From Ornithodoros turicata (taxonomy: Eukaryota > Arthropoda > Arachnida > Ixodida > Argasidae), in assembly GCF_037126465.1 (NCBI RefSeq), contig NC_088203.1, positions 77,844,168 to 77,908,167 of the forward strand: a stretch of DNA of 64,000 nucleotides, given 5' to 3'. The notes beneath the pieces are model-generated. The model was not told the DNA's origin and made no database searches. It worked only from the letters and a program-made list of their open reading frames with translations. Shown here in pieces: positions 32,501-43,579 of the stretch (position 1 is its first letter; every line of letters starts with the position of its first letter). The translations under genes and the position numbers were made by a program.

Positions 32501-32680
32501 GATGGCAGTGATTAGTCTTTTTCGTATTTAGTGTAGGTTTCACTGATTTTGTCCCTTTATCGTGTAGACAGCTAAATAAACAGGCTCTGGCGTCTGTTAT
32601 CTTTTTCCTTTCTTCGTTCGCCTTCAGAAAAGTCTGAGCAATAAAGGAAGAAACGAGTAAATTATTACTCGAGTCATAGA
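29600..32680. other. No recognisable gene
   Basis: It contains T runs near 30165 and 30393-30412. A TTTCATCGCCGGGGGCGATA motif near 31672 also occurs inverted near 39090. A short match to the mini-repeat (CACAGTTGCTTCGCGGTGCT, then an A-rich stretch) lies at 31474-31515. Open frames lack domains. Confidence 0.4.
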
Positions 32681-32682
32681 AC

Positions 32683-32765
32683 CAAAAACCACTGAATATG
32701 TTCGTGAATTTATTACTGTACAAGCTTTCATGCAGAAGGCTGTACTTCTTCAGGTACAAATTGTC
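32683..32765 (-). repeat. Retroelement 3' terminus (same family as 21006-21140)
   Basis: On the minus strand: CCTGAAGAAGTACAGCC, then GAAAGCTTGTACAGTAATAA and TTCAGTGGTTTTTGG. The order and wording match the fold-back at 21.0-21.1 kb. A truncated Penelope-like copy lies 1.3 kb upstream on the same strand, but continuity with it is not shown. Confidence 0.45.
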
Positions 32766-33209
32766 TTTATTCAGGTACAATTGTCTATGTCTTTGTTCAG
32801 GTACAAGGTACAATTGTCTATGTTGCCGTTGTACATATATATATATATATAGGTTTTCAACAGAGAGGGGGAACTAAACACTTTTGGAAAATCCATTGGT
32901 GGATCCTTTGGAAATGCGTTAGTATAAGCCTTTGGTTCGTTTTTGTGCTTCTTCCTTTCTGTTTTGCTTGTTTTCTTTGATTGCTTGTTTTGCTTCCCCC
33001 TTTCTCTTTTCCTTCTTTTTTCCTCCTTTTCTCTTTTGTTTCTTTCCTTTGGTTCCTCATTTTTTCCCCTCTTTTTGCGTTGCGGGGCTCGTGTTAGCGT
33101 GTAACTTAAGGAGTTACCGTAAGGCGTTTCGAAAGGGTTATGCTGACGCATTTCTAAGGGATACGCGAAAGGATCTTCCTAAAGTTTCTTGAGGGCTTGC
33201 GACACCCTA

Positions 33210-33627
33210 AGTAACGACCTAGCGAGGCGTCGTTTGGTAGACGTGGTCCACGCACGTTCATCCGTCAGTGGAGATGGAACCTTTGGGGACGGCAGAACGG
33301 ACAAAGCACAGAGAACGCATATCTAAGGCGAACTGGGAGTCTTTCACATCGTCTTGGTTGAAGTCTCCTACCGTGACGACCCACTCCTGAGTAAGCATAG
33401 CGCAGTCCATCATGTGGTTTACAGCGGTTGCCGCTTGCCTATGTGTAATCACTGGCTGGAGGTACACAGTAACGACGTTGAGGTCTGTGGGAAGGCGTAC
33501 GGCACATGACTCCCTGTATTCGTGATCGTTGCTGCGAATCTCTAGAGGTGTAACGCCGATGCCATCCGTAGCGTAGATGGCAACTCCGGCCTTTCGGTTT
33601 CCAGGACCTTTGGCTCCAGTGCTGTAG
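33210..33627 (-). pseudogene. Endonuclease/exonuclease/phosphatase-type fragment
   Basis: On the minus strand: KAGVAIYATDGIGV, then VVTVYLQPVITHRQA, then VTVGDFNQDD (the GDFN catalytic block), ending SISTDG. After a frame change CVDHVYQTTPR resembles the final D-H block. These three blocks, in order, are those of the EEP fold used by non-LTR and some Helitron-type elements. The preceding basic region has no recognisable domain. It is a broken fragment. Which element it came from is not clear. Confidence 0.5.
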
Positions 33628-34089
33628 CAGAAGTCCTCGAAAGTCGCACACCTCGCGTGTCGTTTCCCGCTGTCTTCGTTGTTTTCGTTCAAGCTGCTCC
33701 TGTGATAGTATCTTTTTCCTGGTCTTTTCTCGTCTTTCCTTCTCGTTCCTCGTGATGTCCGCACATCGACACCCGCGTTGTTCCTTTGACATGAGCCTTC
33801 TAATGCTAACACATTAATAACGAACAAATATAACTAGGAGCACGTGTCTTCTAGGAACAGAAAGTCGACCCGTCTATACAAATTAGAATGAACCAGGGAA
33901 GACAGGAAAAGGGTGAGCAGAAAAGACATGATGAAAATCGGACAGCGGGGGCTGGGCTAAGTTGGGGGGCCAGCATTACATTGAGCGACTTACGGTAAGA
34001 ATTCCTGTCCAACCGTGTCACTTATTGGCGCAAAGTCTGGGTAAAGTGTGACAATAACGAAAAAAAGAAAGAAGTGTAGTAAGAAAAGC

Positions 34090-35330
34090 GCATTGATTAA
34101 GCGAACCGGGACTGATGTTGAGCCCTTTTGGGTGCAGTGACGCAAACTTTGAGTTTCATGTCCGTATTGCATCCATAATTTAACGTTACGATGTTGAGGT
34201 CGTTTCCTATGTTGTGACCAGGCAATTTGAAATGAAAAGCAATGGGTGTTTGGCATTTGTTATTAATATAAAATTTGTGGCGATAAAACATCTTCCTCTT
34301 TGTATTGAAGTTTCTCCAATGTATTGAAGATTACAAATATTACATGATATCAAATAACAAATATTAGAAGAATTGCAATGCAGGGATTGTCGTATGTCAA
34401 TGGTGAAGTTATTAATGGTACTTCTTACTGATGTGCATGGGAGGACGAATTTACGTGTCTGGTACGGTGTGTTACTGCATGACACGAGACGATGTAAGGA
34501 TGTTGCGTAAATTACGGAACCCACGGAACGTCACTGTTGGGAGAAATGGAAAATTTATTTTAATTTGTCATCGCCCTGCAAATATTTAGGTGCCGTTTTA
34601 AGATATATGTAGTGTTTGACACTGATTTATGGTATGTAGTGGCAAATATGATACCGTTGTTATTTTTAGGTCGGGGTACAAGTAGGTAAGCCCTGTCATC
34701 AGAAGGGGATTTAGTAAAAAACTAATAATAATAATAATTGGGGGTTTACGTCGCGAGACAACTGAGATCATGAGCGACGCCAAAGCGGTCGGTCTGTGGA
34801 TTGCTTTTGCCCACCTGAGGGTTCTTTAACGTGCGATGAAAGCTCATCACACGGCACCCCGTATTTAACGTCTCTCGCGGAAGACGGCGTGTCTAAGCAA
34901 CTTGTACCCTGCCACCAAGTTGCTGGCGTCCTCGGCCGGGTTCGAAAGCGCGATCTCTGGATCAGAAGGCGAACACGCTACCGACTGAGCCACCGAGGTC
35001 GGTAAGTAGTAGTAAAAGACTGATGTGGAAGTTGAACCGGATAATTTTTTTTTTAAATCGAGGGTCATTTTTTGGTGTGTTTCGTGAAATCGTTGTCGTT
35101 GGAGCAATGCTCTTTTTTGTATGCCGGGATGAAAACTATTAAAGTGAAGATACTGACGACTGTTAGTTGGCTTATTGTAGAGATCCATGGTGAGCTGATA
35201 GCATTTGAAGGAAATTCTTACACCAAGGAAATTTACCTCCGTTCTAGAATAATTGCAAGAAAACTTAATTTTTTCATGTACGGTGTTGAAGTGGTCTACT
35301 AGACCTCTCTAGTATAATACATGATCTCGA
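34090..35330 (-). pseudogene. Penelope-like element, RT C-terminus plus GIY-YIG endonuclease, SINE-split
   Basis: The minus-strand RT end reads FLGVRISF, then MDLYNKPTNSRQYLHFNSFH, then PGIQKRALLQRQRF, which match the PLE block with LY.KPTD and S.HP..K. SINE-1 then interrupts. Beyond it are the linker (VPWVP, HPYIVSCHAVTHRTR) and the GIY-YIG-type segment CYLISCNICNLQYIGETSIQ. NKCQTPIAFHFKLPGHNIG and a final stretch before a stop near 34098 follow. The GIY-YIG enzyme would cut target DNA for RT priming. Frameshifts between blocks make it a dead copy. It and the copy at 15.0-16.4 kb cover different parts of PLE. Confidence 0.75.
34723..35009 (-). repeat. SINE-1 (tRNA-headed) inserted in the Penelope-like copy
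   Basis: On the minus strand the head has an A box (TGGCTCAGTCGGTAGCGTG) and a B box (CTTTCGAACCCGG). A body with CGTTAAAGAACCCTCAGGTG follows, and the tail is (ATT)n. The direct repeats TAGTAAAAAAC (34712-34722) and TAGTAAAAGAC (35010-35020) are an 11-bp target duplication with one mismatch. Related pieces lie at 56405-56470 and 58566-58735. Confidence 0.85.
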
Positions 35331-35494
35331 ATTGCTTCATCTTTGGAATTATTTCACTACCTTCCCTTTCCTGGCATTATCGATAGCCTGCTCGCAGTAT
35401 GTGCCTCAAAAGTAACATATCTTATCTTGATGACACCGTAGACACGTCATTGCAAGAAGGGCATGAACTGCGTGAGGAAACAACATAAAGGTCA

Positions 35495-35990
35495 TCGTGC
35501 AGTGTTTCGTCTATCTTCTGTCTTCCGAGTCACACGCCACGGGCCATTAAATCATTGGTGCACCGCCTCAGACTAGACGTCCCTCTCAGCCGTGCCCTAT
35601 TGTTCAAGACGGGGAAGGTAAACTCACCGAACTGCCTCACGCGTGATGAAGTGGAAAACACTGGACATATATTAATTAACTGCTCCAGATACAATGTTCA
35701 ACGTAATGACCTCAGAGCCGCCTTGGAAAGACAGGAACACCATCCTCTAGACTTAGTGAAGCTCCTCGGAGAATGGCCGAGGGATCTTAGACAGCGTGCG
35801 ACAGCTGCTTTAATGACATTTCTTGTGGACATTGCAGCGGCTCTAACATTTCAGTCTTACTTTTTTTTTTTTTCGTTTTCTTTCCTGCTTTTTTTTTATC
35901 TTCAACTGTTTTGGAGTAGCCGGCTCCTGTCTTTTGTAGGAGCCACCATCTCCATATTTTTCTTTTTATTCCCACTCCAACTCTAAGTCC
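35495..35990 (+). pseudogene. Family B ORF2 C-terminal fragment and 3' UTR
   Basis: The plus strand reads LPSHTPRAIKSLVHRLRLDV, then PLSRALLFKTGKVNSPNC, matching PSALPRPITSLIYRLRLNV in the intact copy. The knuckle has lost its second cysteine (NCLTRDEVENTGHILINC). The frame continues LVKLLGEWPRDLRQRATAAL to a stop, after which the 3' UTR contains the conserved hairpin and a CCAACTCTAAGT-type tail. 5'-truncated. Confidence 0.75.
35913..35953 (+). promoter_or_regulatory. 3' UTR stem-loop, family B (copy 5)
   Basis: GGAGTAGCC, stem GGCTCCT with AGGAGCC (loop GTCTTTTGT), then ACCATCTCC. The outer GGAG/CTCC pairs. Confidence 0.65.
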
Positions 35991-35999
35991 AACTCCAAC

Positions 36000-37205
36000 T
36001 CTAAGTGTTTCGTAAAGTTGGCTCCGCCGCACTATAACACTGTCTGCGGCAGAGCACGCTTTACAGGTGACAGGATACGGTAAACATTAAACAATCTACG
36101 TCATGCTTCCTGCGTAACGAGCTACAAAGAATCAATTAACGACCGAAATAGCTCGTTTCCGCGGAAACAAATGTCGATATATTATAAATGGAGGTATTGT
36201 CTACCAATGCGGATGGAAGAGAAGCTTGCGATGACGTCGCCACCTCGGGGCTGAAGTGAAGTTAACCGATGTCATGAATAACTCCTGTGTTACACGCTCC
36301 CGGGTGGAGTCCGTGGTAACACTACGCATACTTCCATACAGGGACGGAACTCCCCATAGTTCTTTCAGCCATATCTCACTTGCTCTGGCCTCGGCACCAA
36401 TTTGCGCTAATGAAGATTTTCGCAGTTCCCTGCCCTCCGTTGTGTGTAACGATTCCACGTACAATCTGAGAACAGCAAATTATCCCACGAGAAGTCCTGG
36501 CCTTACATGCTGCGAGGTAGATACCATTTGAAATGTGCAGAAAATCACGACAGATAGATTCGTCACCTTTCCTCCTCTCATGAGAGATTCGAATCCTCCG
36601 CACACAAAACGCCGATTAACTTACTTAAGGAACGTAACGTTACGGCTAAGGATGCGCGGATAATAATTTTAAAACTGAAACAAATACCAAGCGAATAGCC
36701 ATGTAGCCGAAGCGAACAGATACACGACATATAAACGGATACACAGCACACGGACGTGATACAGCCATACGAATCTTCGTCTGAAACAGCACTCACTTTG
36801 TTGTATACGCTATCTTCTGGCGTCCTTGGACTTACGAGTGTAGCTTCGAAACTATTCGGATATGTTCGGTATGGAAGAGACATTTCCTTGAGTCGAAATT
36901 CGGATATTGGTTTTTACATTCAATTATTCCGGGATTCGAATCGAGTACAACGTTATCCGCTTCGGTATTCTAAAAAACGGAATATTCTCACAGCGTTAGT
37001 TACGACGTCTCGCGGTGAACTTGCATACGAAAGTTACTCCACATTTAAAGTGCCTGGTGTATACATGACATTCTCGGGTAAACATAAACAAGTCCCCGCC
37101 ACAACTTCCGGTGCCACGAAGCTTCACGAAGCTGCCACGAAGCTTCCGGTCCTTCCGCGACTAAGCACGCTCGGAACCAGCCGCCACACAGAATTATATC
37201 TTTCG
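36000..37205. other. No recognisable gene; decayed hAT-like end
   Basis: The stretch at 36890-36995 (GGTATTCTAAAAAACGG, AATATTCTCAC) resembles, in inverse, the TAGGTATGTGCGAATATTCG terminus at 37429. The open frame of about 150 codons at 36756 follows this repeat and has no domain. Confidence 0.4.
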
Positions 37206-37209
37206 CTTT

Positions 37210-37350
37210 CATGATATGTTGAAAACGGGAGGCGTACGCCTTTTTGTGGCAATTTGAATTGCCACAAAAAGGCGTATACGACCCTCACTCTCCTCAAATC
37301 AGAAGCGATAACTGTATCAATCGGCACAGTGGTTGGCTGAGAGCGTGTTT
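37210..37350. repeat. MITE core with near-perfect palindrome
   Basis: Positions 37223-37275 fold on themselves: GCGTACGCCTTTTTGTGGCA, then AATTTGAATT, then TGCCACAAAAAGGCGTATAC. Right of it, GTTGGCTGAGAGCGTGTTTG matches the arm of the MITE at 63562-63810. The left arm is missing. Confidence 0.65.
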
Positions 37351-37428
37351 GCTGTGAAACCGGATGCCGTTTTGGCACCAAACCGGAAGCGGTGAAAACG
37401 GCATGTATCAGTGGTGTATCTTGTACTA

Positions 37429-37560
37429 GGTATGTGCGAATATTCGAATTTTTCGAATACCGCAGCGAATAATTGGATTGGATACCGATTCGATTGTCGA
37501 ATCGAGTACAGAATTCGTATTCGAATTTCGAATCGCATCGATGTTTCTTCCAAATAAAAT
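37429..37560. repeat. Lone hAT-like terminus, TAGGTATGTGCG
   Basis: TAGGTATGTGCGAATATTCG starts a tract of TTCGAAT repeats like the subterminal arrays elsewhere. No right end or 8-bp duplication was found. Confidence 0.35.
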
Positions 37561-38295
37561 ATTTTTTAATAGTTCCGAAACTGTACACGAAAGGTCGAAC
37601 ACGGCACAAGAGTGGGCATGAAAGAAATTACGCGCTACTTCATATTCCGATCCGCATGAATGTATCGCGTATACGTACTGTACGCATGTTTATATCCGTA
37701 CATGTGCTGCATGTGTCCAGTTATAGAGCTATTCTCTTCGGTTTTCAAATAATTATTCACACATCATGTCCATCGTGTACGTAAGTACGGTATGGGCTAT
37801 GACTCCGCAGCATGCACTAAAATTAAAACGGCTACGTAAATAAGCCTCATGTTGAAATGAAGTGTTTTCCGTGCTTGCCGTGATCATGATGTGCTTTGGC
37901 ACGGATTACGCCGCCACTCTGGAGATCATGCAGCCTGCTCATTACCGCTTCCAAACGTCATCGACGAAGGATGGTCACCATGGAAACGCATATGGCGAGG
38001 GATTTTTGCGCGGACATTCTGCTTATATTTCGTCGCTTCGTGTTTGCGATACTATGCAGGCAAGAAAGGCTACGTCAATATCGCAAAAGGGATATACGAA
38101 ATTTTCAACAGTGCTCGCCGCTGCTAATGAATTATTACATTAATTACATAGTACGCAATCCTCCCATAACGTACGTGTGTGAAACGTAGTTGTGATTCGA
38201 ATGCACTTTATTTGGTCTCTATAAAGTGCCCATTCTTTTACAAATAGTTTATAGTCAGTACAGGTATAGAGTTACTTTATACTCGAAAAGTGTTT

Positions 38296-38405
38296 TTAAA
38301 AAGGGGCGTACTCCCCCTTGTTTTCAGCACATCAGGAGGCAGAGTGATATCGTAAGTAGGTGTACCTCAAGCGACTTATGCGGTGAATTTGGTTTTTAGA
38401 GAGTA
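38296..38405. repeat. Half of a CACTCTTAAAA-type MITE
   Basis: GGGGCGTACTCCCCCTTG, GTTTTCAGCACATCAGGAGG and TATGCGGTGAATTTGG, in order, correspond to the right half of the element at 63562-63810. Confidence 0.55.
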
Positions 38406-39604
38406 TTGCAGGGTTGTACAACTTAAATGAAGATTTATGTGGCCCACAAATCTTTCGCAGCTTGCTGCCGGTCCATTGTCTCCAGGCAGGCGCGTTAATA
38501 ATACTGATCAGCTAAACCACTGAGTGTAACCTCCTCTGAACCCATCTTTGATGTCTCTATTTAACATGTATTACCCTTAATATTCTCCTTTGCTCTCAGT
38601 GTCTTCTTTTCTAGCTGCTGAAAAAAAATAGATGAAAGCTGGCATCCTAGCACGGGACCATCTTTTTCCCTTTTGCCGATGAGTGACCGCGGTATCACTA
38701 GGAATCCTGGCCCGATATTGCCTTTTATCGTAGACGGCAGCCGAGTTGTTTATTACAGGCGTGGGAGCCCTATCTCTCGCAACCAGAGCCTCCTATCGCT
38801 CCTGCCACTAGGGTGCAGCTGCTCGATTTTGTTTCCAACTAGTCCTGAAACAGCAGCAGCACTATACAATAGATGTAGTGGAGGTCGGAACCAGGAACTT
38901 GGGATAGAAGGCACGCAATTGTACGATAAAGTGGAATAGATAGTGGATAGGAATTCGGTTATTTACGTTTTTCCTTTTCAGTTTTCGCGGACTGTATTTG
39001 AAGTCGGACTTGCGCGTATCTTGAGCACCCTACTCAAAGTAATGTGTTTTAAATACTTTTATTTGTATTTTAGCATCTTACGTATCCTAGAGTATCGCCC
39101 CTGGCGATGAAAGTCTTCATTCGGACATTCATCATCTCACAATAAGGTTGTTGTTGTTGTTTAGCATCTTAGTCAGTGCTTAGGGTGCATACTTTTTCAG
39201 TATTTTCTACTCTGTACGATAATTACTTTTGCCAGGCGACATGCCTGGCAAAGTTTGAGTTTGACCTGGTTTGAGTTTGAGTTTGAATATATATATATAT
39301 ATATATATAAAAGGAAGATATGCTGGTTTTATATAGACAGACCTGCGCGATTAGTAGTAAATAGAAGGCTTGTATGTATTGAGTTGAGAACTGTCTTTGT
39401 TCTGCTGCGCTCCTCGAGGTTTTTGATAACGCGATGAGCTTCGGTAGACAGAAATCAGAGACATAGGGCGTGATGCTTATAGAGATGGAGATATCGATAT
39501 AGTAATGCTTATTAGGTCCCATCCTAAAACATCAGCACGGATCATCTTTGATCGTATCCTCTAGGAGACGGATACGCCACAAAAGATACACGTGTCTTGA
39601 CATA
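38406..39604. other. No recognisable gene
   Basis: It contains (AT)n near 39284-39309 and a small hairpin TTTGCCAGGC/GCCTGGCAAA near 39227-39251. Reading frames lack motifs. Confidence 0.4.
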
Positions 39605-40484
39605 CAGGGTGTCCCAGAAAACGTGTCATTGAATTATAATAAAAAAAACTACACCACCTAGAGTCATGCGGTCAATGGCATTTGTTCTTACTGGGTTTTT
39701 GCCACCTCCTCATGTGAATGTCGTGTAACGTAAGTTTAATTATGTAAATTTTTGCGAACTTAAGTCGGAATTTTGCCTAGTGAAGGTCACTTTTTTACCC
39801 CACCAATGTGAAGAGCGTGTCTAATTTAGTCAAATTAATGATAATTGACAGGGATATTCAGGAGCTATCCCGTCGGAAAAAATAGCCGAACATCATGCTC
39901 TACGGAGGTCGCACAGAATAGCGCACGATGAATTTTTCAGCGCAATCTGTGTCAGTCCGACGAAAGGAGGTTTGAAACCCAGCCCTCCCCGACATCGCAG
40001 AAAGAGATAAAACAGGCACGGCTTATCACGTCCGACTTTCGCTGGGATAATGCTTTCCCTCTCCCAATTTTAGGAACTGTTACTTTTTCTTCTATCACTC
40101 TGTGGGCTGGCTTCGGAACCTCCTTTCGTCGCACTGAGAGGGATTGCGCTCAAAAAGTCATCGCGCGCTATGGTCCGGTGCTCCGAAAAGCATGATATTG
40201 GGCTATTTTTTTCCGATGGGATAGCTCGTGAATATCACTGTGAATTATCATGAATTTGAGTGAATTCGGCACGCTCTTCATATTGGTGGGGTAAAAAAGC
40301 GACCTTTACTTGGCAAATTTCCGAGTTGAGTTCGCAAATATTTACATAATTAAACTTGGAGTACATGCCATTCACATTAGGAGGTGCCAAAAACCTAATA
40401 ATAAGAAATGCTCTTTACCGCATGATTCTAGGTGACGTAGTTTTTTTTATTATAATTCAATGACACGTTTTCTGGGACACCCTG
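39605..40484. mobile_element. Mariner-type fold-back MITE (880 bp)
   Basis: The ends are CAGGGTGTCCCAGAAAACGT and its inverse, flanked by TA on both sides (39603-39604 and 40485-40486). Inverted arms of about 300 bases on each side enclose a roughly 280-bp centre. The TA duplication and CAGGGTGTCC terminus fit Tc1/mariner. No transposase. A deleted relative lies at 60989-61433. Confidence 0.85.
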
Positions 40485-40486
40485 TA

Positions 40487-41330
40487 TACATAAACACAGT
40501 GTTAGAAGACTTCAGCTTGACTATGATAGATTTGCTTGGTTCATGGTCAAACCCCGCCCACCAACACTCTCCTCTTCAAGCTCAGCTAACCGTTTTTGGA
40601 CAACATAGGACTTCACCGTGAGGTTCATCAGCCGAATGACCGCGAGCAATGGCGTATAGAAGTACCGCCTTTGACGATGAAACGCCCTGATAATTAACAC
40701 TAAAATAAAGTAGTTGTTCTTGTTGCTATCGTTGACTTGAGCTTTTAAGCAACCATCAAGAACCTGTCACTGTCGCTCTGTGTCGTTTCTCCGCAACTGT
40801 GCTTCACGAAACGGCAAGCATGTTGCGCGACTTGGTTACAAACTGCCAAGTCACTGTTAAAGAAGCGATGTGAGGTAACGTCGTTACGCTCTACTCTGCG
40901 ACCACGTTCTTTTTCGATGAAATTACCGCGATGTTCCTTTTACTTCCGCTTTGTCGTAAAACGCTGCACCAGAGATAAGAAGCGACGTGCGCGGCTCTCA
41001 AGGGCTTTCAGCGTTATCGTCTGTGTTTCCTGCCTTCTTCCCCAGCATTGTCGCTTTTTTAGCCTCCTGAGTGAAAGGACCTCGACATTAAATTATCCGT
41101 GAAAGCATGCATCAAAGTGTGGCAGCCACCTCTGCTGCAATCTGACGTTCTCGGAAGCCATGTCGTCGACGACGACATCCAACGCAATTTAGAGCGGTGA
41201 AAAACGTGTCTTGCTGCAGGGCGGTACAGGAGGTCAACTGCAAATATAACCGGCGTATGTAAGAAAAGGTTGGAGTAGAGAAGTTAAAAGGTGGGTTGTA
41301 CGGAACGTTGCTTGAGTGATACGCTCTTAA
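40487..41330. other. No recognisable gene
   Basis: Nothing supported. A TTTGACGATGAAACGCCC stretch near 40672 is a faint match to the short repeat near 31672. Confidence 0.4.
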
Positions 41331-41332
41331 AA

Positions 41333-41515
41333 GGTGGTGGTGGTGGTCGTGGTGGTGATGGTGCTTGCCGTAGTCGACCACGCTCAGACTGACTAATGTC
41401 ACGACTATCAGAGGAGGTGATCGTGCGTCCCAAGCCGACTTTACAGGGAACTGTGCCGACATTTGTCTTAAGACGGCTGAAGAAAACCCAGGGAAAACAG
41501 TTAGACAGCACAGCC
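41333..41515 (-). repeat. SINE-2, head-truncated
   Basis: A (GGT)n end is followed by GTGCGTCCCAAGCCGACTTT and ACTGTGCCGACATTTGTC, then AGAAAACCCAGGGAAAAC and GACAGCACAGCC. The tRNA-like head is missing at the right. Confidence 0.7.
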
Positions 41516-41588
41516 ACGTACTACGCTGAAGGCCAATTATTGCACAGTATGATGCTGTTATCGCTTCAGGGGGCTTAATCGCTTCATC

Positions 41589-41793
41589 GTCGTTACGGTC
41601 GTTACAAGCTAACGAGTGGCGGGAAATTCAAAAAGGTGGGTACGTGACAGATTGTGCGTGACGTGTACCACGGCCTTCACGTATCGCGCGAAGAGCGCCG
41701 TGCACGTGTTCTATCACGTGCCCACCTTTTTAAATTTCCCACCCGCCTTTTTGAATTTCCCGCCACTCGTTAGCTTGTAACGACTGTAACGAC
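41589..41793. mobile_element. Short inverted-repeat MITE
   Basis: Perfect arms of about 36 bases (including GCTAACGAGTGGCGGGAAAT) begin at 41602 and end near 41780. They are extended by looser GTCGTTAC repeats to 41589 and 41793. The 205-bp element has no coding capacity. Superfamily not determined. Confidence 0.65.
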
Positions 41794-41805
41794 CATGCGG
41801 CATAA

Positions 41806-42028
41806 ACATAACTTCACCGCATAGCACTCTCCTAGCCAACCATCATCCTGAATGGCATCGTTATCACCCCTGATTCGTTGAAAACAGGAGGCGTACGCCT
41901 TTTTGTGACACACACGCAGTTATGTTAATTATCACAAAGAAAGCGTATGTTTCCCGCAAATTAGGAGTGGTAACAGCATTTGTGCGATGGTTTGCCTTCA
42001 CATTGTTGTGTGGTGAAGTTATGTTTTA
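41806..42028. mobile_element. CACTCTTAAAA-type MITE, decayed copy
   Basis: Arms with ATAACTTCACCGCATAGCAC and GTGTGGTGAAGTTATG enclose the same GGCGTACGCCTTTTTGTGAC core as 63562-63810. The outermost ends have diverged. Confidence 0.6.
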
Positions 42029-42090
42029 GGAGCTGCAACACCACACCACCGCCAGCACCTCTGTTTTAGGAGTATGGGGTGCTTACTATA

Positions 42091-43130
42091 CAGGGTGTTT
42101 CTTTTTACCTGCAACGAATTTTCATACAAAGAGGTGTTGCCTTAGGACGCTTTTATTTTTGTCATTGGATGATTTGACGGGAACTACTACGGGAATTACT
42201 AGGAAACCGTATTTTTTCTCAATTAGGCGACTAATTAACAGAGGTATTTTAATCAACTTTTAAATTTTTGACTTTAGGGAGCACATTGCATTTGCGATAT
42301 TAAAGTCTGATGTCCGCATGATTTGCTCAAGGCACTGATGAAACCCAAAAGTAATCACAGCGCGCGCTACGGACCGCTTGTATTGTATTTGACCGCTGTC
42401 GGCTACTGTAAACCGCAAGTGGTCGACAAAAGAGCTTCAGCGACGGGGATATCTCCGCCCTTACTTAACGTCACAGAAGAACGTCGTACGCGATGTAGAG
42501 AACCCTTATCGCTGTATGTTTCACGATTTCTGTTTTGTATTTCTTTTTGCCTTTCCTTTCTTCATTCAAGTGTTCGGAATCGCTAGCCGTATCACTTCTT
42601 TCATTCTACTGGGCACGGCTCTCACGCTTCCCTGGTGCGATAAGCGCATATATGTAGCGGTGATGCACAAAGCTCCTTGCAAACAAAAAATAAAACAAGA
42701 AAACAAAGGTTGTGAAACATATACCTCGAAAAGGGTTTGCTGACTTGCGTGTGACGTCTTTCTGTGACGTTAAGTGAGGGCGGAGATATCGACGTCACTG
42801 TCGCTCGTTTGCAGATTACTTGCTGTACACAGCAGACGACGGAAGTAAAATACTTAGGTCTGTAGCGCGCGCTGTGATTACTTTTGTGCTTCATCAGTGG
42901 TTCGAGCGCATCATGTTGAGATCAGGCTTTAATATCGCAACGGCACTGCGCTCCCTAAAGTCAATATTTAAAAAGTTGATTAAAATATCTCCGTTAATTA
43001 GCCTTTTATTGAGAAAAAATACAGTTTCCTAGTAGGAGCCCCGTCGACTAATCCAATGACAAAAGTAAAAGCGTCCTAAGTCAACTCCCCTTTTTATGAA
43101 ACTGTGTTGCAGCTGAAAAGAAACACCCTG
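42091..43130. mobile_element. Mariner-type fold-back MITE (1040 bp)
   Basis: CAGGGTGTTTCTTTT and its inverse AAAAGAAACACCCTG are flanked by TA (42089-42090, 43131-43132). The arms are very long: AGTAATCACAGCGCGCGCTA near 42350 reappears inverted near 42868. Open frames at 42323-42586 (+) and 42622-42894 (-) encode nearly the same peptide only because the arms are inverted copies. No transposase. Confidence 0.82.
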
Positions 43131-43289
43131 TATACTTAAACCACCTTATAACAGCAACCAGAAAAGGAAATGGTGCAATGGTGGAATTGCTGAAGCGAGA
43201 TATCTGAAAGAGCTGCCAATGAGACATGCAGCACAATATCAGGATACCTTTCGTTTTCAGAAACAATTCTCCCTTATACGCGTTTCTGT

Positions 43290-43579
43290 GGGCATGGAGT
43301 TGGAGTTGGGCGGACTAAAAATAATACGGAGAGGTTGAACTTGTCACCTGACAAGTTCTGCTACTCCGAGAAAACAAAACAAAAAAGAGAGATGACTAGG
43401 CTAGGCTGTAGGCGCCCTGTTCACGGGCACATGACCGTCAGAGGATCGCGCCACATAGGAACCAGGACGTCACATACAGATGAATTAGTACTGAGCATCA
43501 AGAGAACAACTTGAGATGAAGCCTACGAGAGCCTTGAATGCGGCGTCTCTCTGGTTGGCGTCCCACGTCCCCAAGACCA
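43290..43579 (-). repeat. 5'-truncated family B copy (3' UTR and last codons)
   Basis: It is closely similar to 27775-28075: TTGGAGTTGG(A/G)CGGAC, the hairpin, GACTAGGCTAGGCTGTA, and the end of ORF2 on the minus strand. It stops abruptly near 43579, a typical 5' truncation. Confidence 0.8.
43328..43367 (-). promoter_or_regulatory. 3' UTR stem-loop, family B (copy 6)
   Basis: Identical in plan to copy 4: GGAGTAGCA, GAACTTGTC/GACAAGTTC, AACCTCTCC. Confidence 0.65.

Noticed and set aside
32683..32765. Hammerhead ribozyme
   Set aside because: The core would need CTGATGA and a proper cleavage triplet. Only CTGAAGA and GAAA are present, so I do not call it.
36756..37214. 152-codon plus-strand frame
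   Set aside because: It partly overlaps a decayed repeat end and shows no domain.
42323..42894. Two opposed open frames encoding similar peptides
   Set aside because: They are the two inverted arms of one MITE. The likeness is at DNA level and no domain is recognisable.
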